Assembly: GCA_013362385.1 (NCBI GenBank)
Contig: JABFWC010000359.1
Location: 1 to 11,681, forward strand
DNA from: Pseudarthrobacter sp.
GTDB taxonomy: Bacteria; Actinomycetota; Actinomycetes; Actinomycetales; Micrococcaceae
Direction of reading: 5' to 3'
DNA: 11,681 bases
The notes beneath the pieces are model-generated. The model searched no databases, was not told the origin of the DNA, and was given only the letters and a program-made list of their open reading frames with translations. Every line of letters begins with the position of its first letter. Position 1 is the first letter of the stretch. Of this stretch, positions 8,166-11,681 are shown one piece after another. The position numbers and the translations under genes were made by a program.

Positions 8166-8264
8166 CCTTCCCTACGCCGGCATTAACCGGATCAGGTCAA
8201 GCGGTCGGCTCCGACGCCCTCTCAGCCCGGCGCTTTATGACAGCTGCCACGGGCTCCCGCAGTA
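8166..8264 (-). ncRNA. TPP riboswitch (THI element) in the thiO leader
   Basis: Read on the minus strand, the stretch has all THI-box landmarks in order: CGGGAGCCCG, a variable arm, CGGGCTGAGAGGG, a GTCGGAGCCGAC hairpin, then GACCTGATCCGGTTAATG and CCGGCGTAGGGA. The CCGG/CCGG helix around TTAATG and the GCCCG/CGGGC helix are both intact. Only about a dozen bases separate the aptamer from the thiO ATG, and the only plausible ribosome-binding site (GGGAAGGA) lies in or against its 3' end. No separate terminator or anti-terminator fits. Control is therefore most likely translational, with TPP binding hiding the ribosome site. The exact ends are approximate. Confidence 0.96.
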
Positions 8265-8271
8265 CCTGCCC

Positions 8272-8277
8272 AGTTTA
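8272..8277 (-). promoter_or_regulatory. Probable -10 element of the riboswitch/thiO transcript
   Basis: The minus strand reads TAAACT (four of six consensus bases). Transcription would start near 8265, right at the 5' end of the aptamer. A weak TTCATG 19 bp upstream, overlapping the thiE start codon, is a possible -35. Confidence 0.4.
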
Positions 8278-8284
8278 GAGGAAC

Positions 8285-8290
8285 TAGGCT
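8285..8290 (+). promoter_or_regulatory. Probable thiE -10 element, leaderless start
   Basis: TAGGCT fits the TANNNT pattern of high-GC Actinobacteria and stands exactly seven bases before the thiE ATG, which would make the A of the ATG the first transcribed base. No -35 or ribosome-binding site is evident. Confidence 0.45.
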
Positions 8291-8297
8291 TGCAGGC

Positions 8298-8981
8298 ATG
8301 AATCAGTCCCCCTCGTTAATTCCTTCCCTTGATGCCGCCCGGCTGTACCTCTGCACGGATGCGCGCCGGGACCGCGGCGACTTCGCGGAGTTCGTGGACT
8401 CCGCCTTCGCCGGTGGTGTCGACATCATCCAGCTGCGCGACAAGGCCATCGAGGCGGCGGAGGAACTGGACCTGCTGGCGGTGCTGAAGGAGACGGCGCT
8501 GCGCCACGGCCGGCTGTGGGCAGTGAACGACCGGGCAGACATCGCCGTGTTGTCCGGGGCGCCGGTGTTCCACATCGGCCAGAAGGACCTGCCGCTGGCC
8601 GCCGCCCGCACCCTGGTCAACGGCAATGCCGCCATCGGACTGTCCAGCCACACCCCCGAACAGGTGGATGCCGCACTCGCAGCTGCCGCCGGCCCCTCCG
8701 GCCTGGACTACTTCTGTGTTGGCCCGGTCTGGGCCACCCCCACCAAACCCGGCCGGACCGCCGTCGGCCCTGAACTGGTCAAGTACGCCGCCGAAGCGTC
8801 CCGTGCGGCCGGGGACACCGTGCCGTGGTTCGCCATCGGCGGCATCGACCACGGCAATGTGCATCAGGTGGCCGAAGCCGGGGCACGCAGGATCGTTGTG
8901 GTCCGAGCCATCACGGAGGCAGCCGATCCGGCCGCAGCCGCAGCCGCCCTGCTCGACGCGCTGGACGCCGCCGGGTCCTGA
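8298..8981 (+). CDS. thiE: Thiamine-phosphate synthase
   Basis: It couples hydroxymethylpyrimidine pyrophosphate to thiazole phosphate, giving thiamine phosphate. The 227-residue TIM barrel carries the family marks in order: LYLCTD (16-21), DIIQLRDK (42-49; pyrophosphate-binding QLRxK), [10 protein letters not shown] (74-83), HIGQKDLP (92-99), GLSSHT (114-119), [12 protein letters not shown] (140-151) and WFAIGGID (177-184). Small departures (HIGQ for the usual HLGQ, GLSSH, and W145 where many have F) look neutral. Three Asp/Ala-rich turns end the protein. It is divergent from the thiOSG operon and does not have a riboswitch of its own on this strand. The TANNNT element seven bases before the ATG and the absence of a Shine-Dalgarno suggest a leaderless message. 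Confidence 0.96.
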   Translation: MNQSPSLIPSLDAARLYLCTDARRDRGDFAEFVDSAFAGGVDIIQLRDKAIEAAEELDLLAVLKETALRHGRLWAVNDRADIAVLSGAPVFHIGQKDLPLAAARTLVNGNAAIGLSSHTPEQVDAALAAAAGPSGLDYFCVGPVWATPTKPGRTAVGPELVKYAAEASRAAGDTVPWFAIGGIDHGNVHQVAEAGARRIVVVRAITEAADPAAAAAALLDALDAAGS

Positions 8982-9007
8982 CCCTGCGCTATCGGCGCAC
9001 TTGGGGA

Positions 9008-9013
9008 TACGCT
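9008..9013 (+). promoter_or_regulatory. Probable -10 element of the RNB ribonuclease gene, leaderless start
   Basis: TACGCT ends seven bases before the GTG at 9021, the same geometry as at thiE. There is no ribosome-binding site before the GTG. Two small dyads, GGGTC/GACCC over the thiE stop (8973-8984) and TGCGC/GCGCA (8985-8999), lie just upstream and might act as a weak thiE terminator. Confidence 0.4.
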
Positions 9014-9020
9014 GAGTTTT

Positions 9021-10508
9021 GTGTCACACCATCGGCTGGCCCCCAACGTCCACGACCACAAGAATGCCCTTGAGGCGGCGTTGGGTGCGCTGCGGACGGA
9101 ACTGGAACTGCCCGGGCCGTACCCGGCTGAAGCGGTGGCGGACGCCGAAGCGGCAGTGGCATCGCTGAAGCTGCCCTCCTACGACCTGACCGGCGTCGAA
9201 TTCGTCACCATAGACCCGGCCTCGTCCACGGACCTCGACCAGGCGGTGTTCATCGAGCAGGAGGGTGCCGGCTACCGGGTCTTGTACGCCATCGCCGATG
9301 TGCCGGCATTCGTGGCGCCGGGAGGTCCTCTGGATGCCGAGACGCGCCGACGCGGCCAGACGTTCTATGCGCCTGACGGCCGCATCCCGCTGCACCCGGA
9401 GGTCATCAGCGAGGGCGCCGGGAGCCTGCTGCCCGGCCAGGAATGCTCCGCTTTCGTCTGGAACTTCATGCTCGACGGCGACGCCGAAGTCTCCTCGGTC
9501 AACGTCCGGCGGGCGCGCGTCCGCAGCCGCGACAAGCTCAGCTACAAAGGTGCCCAGGCGGCCCTTGATGACGGCAGCGCCCACCCCGTACTGCAGCTTC
9601 TCCGGGAGGTCGGCCTTAAGCGGGTGCAGTTGGAGCGGGCGCGCAACGGCGCCAGCCTGAACATGCCTGAGCAGGAGATCGTCCAGCTGCCCGACGGCGG
9701 CTTCCGGATTGATGCCGTTCCGCAGCTTCCCGTGGAGGACTGGAACGCGCAGATTTCGCTGATGACCGGCATGGCCGCCGCGCAGATGATGCTCGCCGGC
9801 AAAGTGGGCATCCTGCGCACCATGCCCGCGCCCGACGAACGGTCACTGCAGCATTTCCGCCTGCAGACCGAGGTGCTCGGCAGGCCGTGGGACGGGGAAA
9901 TGAGCTACGGCGAATACCTGCGGTCGCTGGACCCGAGGGACCCGCGCCAGCTGGCCATCATGCACTCGGCCGGCATGCTGTTCCGGGGCGCCTCCTACAC
10001 CGCCTTCGACGGGACAGTCCCGGAGGACGCCGCGCAGTCCGCCATCGGTGCCGCCTATGCCCACACCACCGCCCCGCTGCGCCGCCTGGTGGACCGCTTC
10101 GTACTGGTGATCTGCGAGGCGTTGAGCAACGGCGGGGATGTGCCCGGCTGGGCCCGTGAAGCACTTCCGCTGCTGCCCGGGATCATGGCCGGTTCGGACC
10201 AGCTGGCGTCCCGGATGGAGCGCATGGCCCTGGACACGGTGGAGGCGGCGCTCCTGGTGAACCACATCGGCCAGGAGTTCGATGCCATCGTGATCTCCGG
10301 TTCCAAGCCCCAAAACGGAAACGGCAAGAACGGGAACGGCAACGGCAAGAACGGAAATGGCAACGGCAGTTCGGGGATCATCCAGGTGGCAGAACCTGCA
10401 GTGACTGCCCGCTGCGCCGGTGAATTGGAGTCAGGGACCAAGGTCCGGGTCCGCCTATTGTCCTCGGACATCGCCGCCCGGGAGGTCCACTTCGAGCTGG
10501 TTCCCTGA
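9021..10508 (+). CDS. Short, divergent RNB-domain (RNase II/R family) ribonuclease
   Basis: A predicted cytoplasmic 3'-5' exoribonuclease of 495 residues. RNB sequence starts at about residue 54 with VEFVTIDPASSTDLDQA. Aspartates D65, D71 and D73 match three of the four metal-binding aspartates of E. coli RNase II (D201, D207, D209), but the fourth position (D210) is Q74. The usual TSPIRRYxD segment is here TTAPLRRLVDRF (349-360). Only some 53 residues precede the domain, too few for the two cold-shock RNA-binding domains of RNase II/R. The C terminus (about 458-495) keeps a short OB/S1-like end, GTKVRVRLLSSDIAAREVHFEL. Between them lies an Asn-Gly-Lys repeat at 432-449. The start is GTG 9021, behind a TANNNT -10 with no Shine-Dalgarno. 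From memory, similar short RNB proteins are widespread in Actinobacteria, so the Q may be a lineage trait. The family is sure; activity and substrate are not. Confidence 0.9.
   Translation: MSHHRLAPNVHDHKNALEAALGALRTELELPGPYPAEAVADAEAAVASLKLPSYDLTGVEFVTIDPASSTDLDQAVFIEQEGAGYRVLYAIADVPAFVAPGGPLDAETRRRGQTFYAPDGRIPLHPEVISEGAGSLLPGQECSAFVWNFMLDGDAEVSSVNVRRARVRSRDKLSYKGAQAALDDGSAHPVLQLLREVGLKRVQLERARNGASLNMPEQEIVQLPDGGFRIDAVPQLPVEDWNAQISLMTGMAAAQMMLAGKVGILRTMPAPDERSLQHFRLQTEVLGRPWDGEMSYGEYLRSLDPRDPRQLAIMHSAGMLFRGASYTAFDGTVPEDAAQSAIGAAYAHTTAPLRRLVDRFVLVICEALSNGGDVPGWAREALPLLPGIMAGSDQLASRMERMALDTVEAALLVNHIGQEFDAIVISGSKPQNGNGKNGNGNGKNGNGNGSSGIIQVAEPAVTARCAGELESGTKVRVRLLSSDIAAREVHFELVP
10314..10367 (+). 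repeat. Coding tandem repeat of AACGGN units
   Basis: This 54-bp stretch inside the ribonuclease gene is built from AACGG-type hexamers interrupted by AAG codons. It encodes an array of NG dipeptides with two NGK steps. Units vary at the third codon base (AAC/AAT, GGA/GGC/GGG), so it is an aged rather than a freshly expanded repeat. It forms a flexible linker between the RNB domain and the OB-like end. Confidence 0.9.
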
Positions 10509-10562
10509 GCTGCCGGCGTGCGGGCATAACGGGCCGAAACCGTGTTTTCCGCCCCTTGCGGC

Positions 10563-10568
10563 TAGACT
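10563..10568 (+). promoter_or_regulatory. Possible -10 element of the DEAD-box helicase transcript
   Basis: TAGACT (four of six consensus bases) would start transcription near 10575, some 225 bases before the helicase start. The -35 region (about 10540-10546) is poor. It is the best candidate in the 291 bp between the ribonuclease and helicase genes. Confidence 0.35.
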
Positions 10569-10574
10569 GAAGAC

Positions 10575-10799
10575 GTAGAAACGGATGCCCGGTCGTTGAT
10601 TTCCATGTTTTGAAACCAACAAGCCCGCCCCTACGCGATCTTGAGATTCACCCGCTGGTCACCAGTGCCAGCATTTAGATAGCCCGCGATCGGCTTCCAC
10701 TGGAATTGCGTGCGCGCCCGAGCGTGCTCCGGAACGGCCAGCCCCGGCCGGCCCGTCGAGCAGGCAGCGCCATTGCCCAAATGAATAAGGAAACTCCCT
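10575..10799 (+). promoter_or_regulatory. Long untranslated leader of the helicase gene
   Basis: No credible gene lies between 10509 and 10799. If the -10 at 10563 is right, about 225 bases form a 5' leader. It contains three very short ATG frames: four codons at 10585-10599, two at 10605-10613, and eight (MNKETPCE) at 10781-10807. The last overlaps the helicase GTG in another frame. A small dyad, CTGGT/ACCAG, lies at about 10652-10662, with GGCC-rich complementary stretches at about 10733-10755. Long leaders are known for cold-induced DEAD-box helicase genes in other bacteria, but no known riboswitch or cold-shock motif is recognised here. Confidence 0.4.
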
Positions 10800-11681
10800 G
10801 TGAGTGAATTGCATACCCACCAGCTTCTGACCGACGCGTCCGGCACGGAGACCATCGAGCCGGAAGAAACCATCATCTCGGACGAGACACCGCACGAGAT
10901 CGCCGAAAAATCCTTCGCCGACTACAACGTCCGTGCGGACATCGTCGAGTCCCTGGCCGACGCCGGCATCACCCACCCCTTCCCCATCCAGGCGATGACG
11001 CTTCCCGTGGCACTGTCCGGGCACGACATCATCGGCCAGGCAAAGACCGGCACCGGCAAGACCCTGGGCTTCGGTATCCCGGCGCTGCAGCGGGTCATCG
11101 GCCAGGATGACCCCGGCTACGCGAAGTTGGCCGTGCCCGGCGCCCCGCAGGCCCTGGTCGTGGTGCCCACCCGCGAACTGGCCGTGCAGGTGGCCAACGA
11201 CCTGCAGACGGCATCGCGCAAGCGCAACGCGCGGATCGCCACCATCTACGGCGGACGTGCCTACGAGCCCCAGGTGGAGGCCCTCAAACAGGGCGTCGAG
11301 GTCGTCGTCGGCACCCCCGGCCGCCTGATCGACCTCTACAAGCAGAAGCACCTGAGCCTTAAGAACGTCAAGATCGTCGTGCTGGACGAAGCCGACGAAA
11401 TGCTGGACCTCGGCTTCCTGCCGGACGTCGAGACCCTCATCGCGGCGACTCCCGCCGTCCGGCAGACGCTCCTGTTCTCCGCCACCATGCCCGGTCCCGT
11501 CATTGCCATGGCGCGGCGCTACATGACCCAGCCCACGCACATCCGCGCCGCCGATCCGGAGGACGAGGGCCTGACCAAGCGGGACATCCGGCAGCTGATC
11601 TACCGTGCGCACAGCATGGACAAGACCGAGGTGGTGGCCCGCATCCTGCAGGCCAGCGGCCGCGGCCGCACCATCATCTTC
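10800..11681 (+). CDS. DEAD-box ATP-dependent RNA helicase, N-terminal 294 residues
   Basis: An ATP-dependent helicase of the DeaD/RhlE/CsdA type that unwinds short RNA duplexes in ribosome assembly and RNA decay. The start is the GTG at 10800, with AAGGA eight bases upstream. After an acidic N-terminal extension (about 1-35) the core is complete as far as it is visible: the Q-motif region FPIQ (61-64) with its upstream aromatic F39, motif I AKTGTGKT (81-88), Ia PTRELAVQ (123-130), Ib TPGR (172-175), II DEAD (196-199) and III SAT (227-229). The window ends in TIIF (291-294), at the beginning of motif IV, so the second RecA domain and C-terminal tail are missing only because of the window edge. 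From memory the equivalent position in M. tuberculosis holds rhlE (Rv3211). The gene follows the ribonuclease gene on the same strand, which suggests related RNA-handling roles. Confidence 0.97.
   Translation, partial: MSELHTHQLLTDASGTETIEPEETIISDETPHEIAEKSFADYNVRADIVESLADAGITHPFPIQAMTLPVALSGHDIIGQAKTGTGKTLGFGIPALQRVIGQDDPGYAKLAVPGAPQALVVVPTRELAVQVANDLQTASRKRNARIATIYGGRAYEPQVEALKQGVEVVVGTPGRLIDLYKQKHLSLKNVKIVVLDEADEMLDLGFLPDVETLIAATPAVRQTLLFSATMPGPVIAMARRYMTQPTHIRAADPEDEGLTKRDIRQLIYRAHSMDKTEVVARILQASGRGRTIIF

Noticed and set aside
8973..8999. Hairpins between thiE and the ribonuclease gene
   Set aside because: Both stems are only five base pairs, one with a two-base loop, and no U-tract follows. 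They are too weak to call a terminator and are mentioned only in context.
10631..11612. Minus-strand frames opposite the helicase and its leader, including an 81-codon one at 10631-10876
   Set aside because: They overlap the intact DEAD-box gene in antisense and show no recognisable domain or ribosome-binding site.

Overview
The window looks like a chromosomal segment of a high-GC Gram-positive actinobacterium, most likely Arthrobacter or a close relative in the Micrococcaceae. The basis is the high G+C third positions, GTG/TTG starts, TANNNT -10 elements placed directly in front of start codons, a MoeZ-type E1/rhodanese fusion, a DUF3107 gene, and a hemA gene divergent from hemE-hemG. The genus is inferred from gene order and protein style, not from a database search. 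Almost all of the sequence is core metabolism and information processing. I see no phage, IS element, CRISPR array, tRNA or rRNA.

Heme block (1-3128). On the minus strand hemE (550-1644) is followed by the 5' part of hemG/hemY (545 down to the window edge at 1), which begins at a GTG four bases past the hemE stop. Divergent from them, hemA (1803-3128) encodes glutamyl-tRNA reductase, the committed step of tetrapyrrole synthesis. The 158-bp divergent region has an inverted repeat at its centre and a 9-bp direct repeat near each end. A strong hairpin (3152-3184) separates hemA from the convergent moeZ.

Sulfur carrier and regulator block (3203-5756). moeZ (minus) encodes an E1-like adenylyltransferase with a C-terminal rhodanese domain. 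Divergent from it run a TetR-family regulator gene, a TTG-started DUF3107 gene and a small three-helix membrane protein gene. From memory, the order moeZ / tetR / DUF3107 / (later) DEAD-box helicase resembles the Mycobacterium tuberculosis Rv3206c-Rv3211 region, with the thiamine genes interposed here. A 50-nt perfect inverted repeat (5769-5818) closes this block.

Thiamine block (5828-8981). The minus-strand operon thiO-thiS-thiG is tightly packed: an ATGA overlap between thiO and thiS, and four bases between thiS and thiG. Its leader is a TPP riboswitch whose 3' strand carries the thiO ribosome-binding site. thiE is divergent, and its probable -10 lies only a few bases from the probable -10 of the riboswitch transcript. 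The operon makes the thiazole moiety and ThiE joins thiazole and pyrimidine phosphates. No thiF is visible, so the nearby MoeZ is the natural candidate for charging ThiS.

RNA block (9021-11681). A divergent, short RNB-domain ribonuclease with an Asn-Gly repeat linker is followed by a roughly 290-bp non-coding stretch that looks like a long leader, then by a DEAD-box RNA helicase gene that runs off the window. No clearly novel multi-gene system is present. The items most worth a second look are the atypical ribonuclease, the helicase leader, the back-to-back thi promoters with the riboswitch, and the uncharacterised tetR-DUF3107-membrane protein unit.
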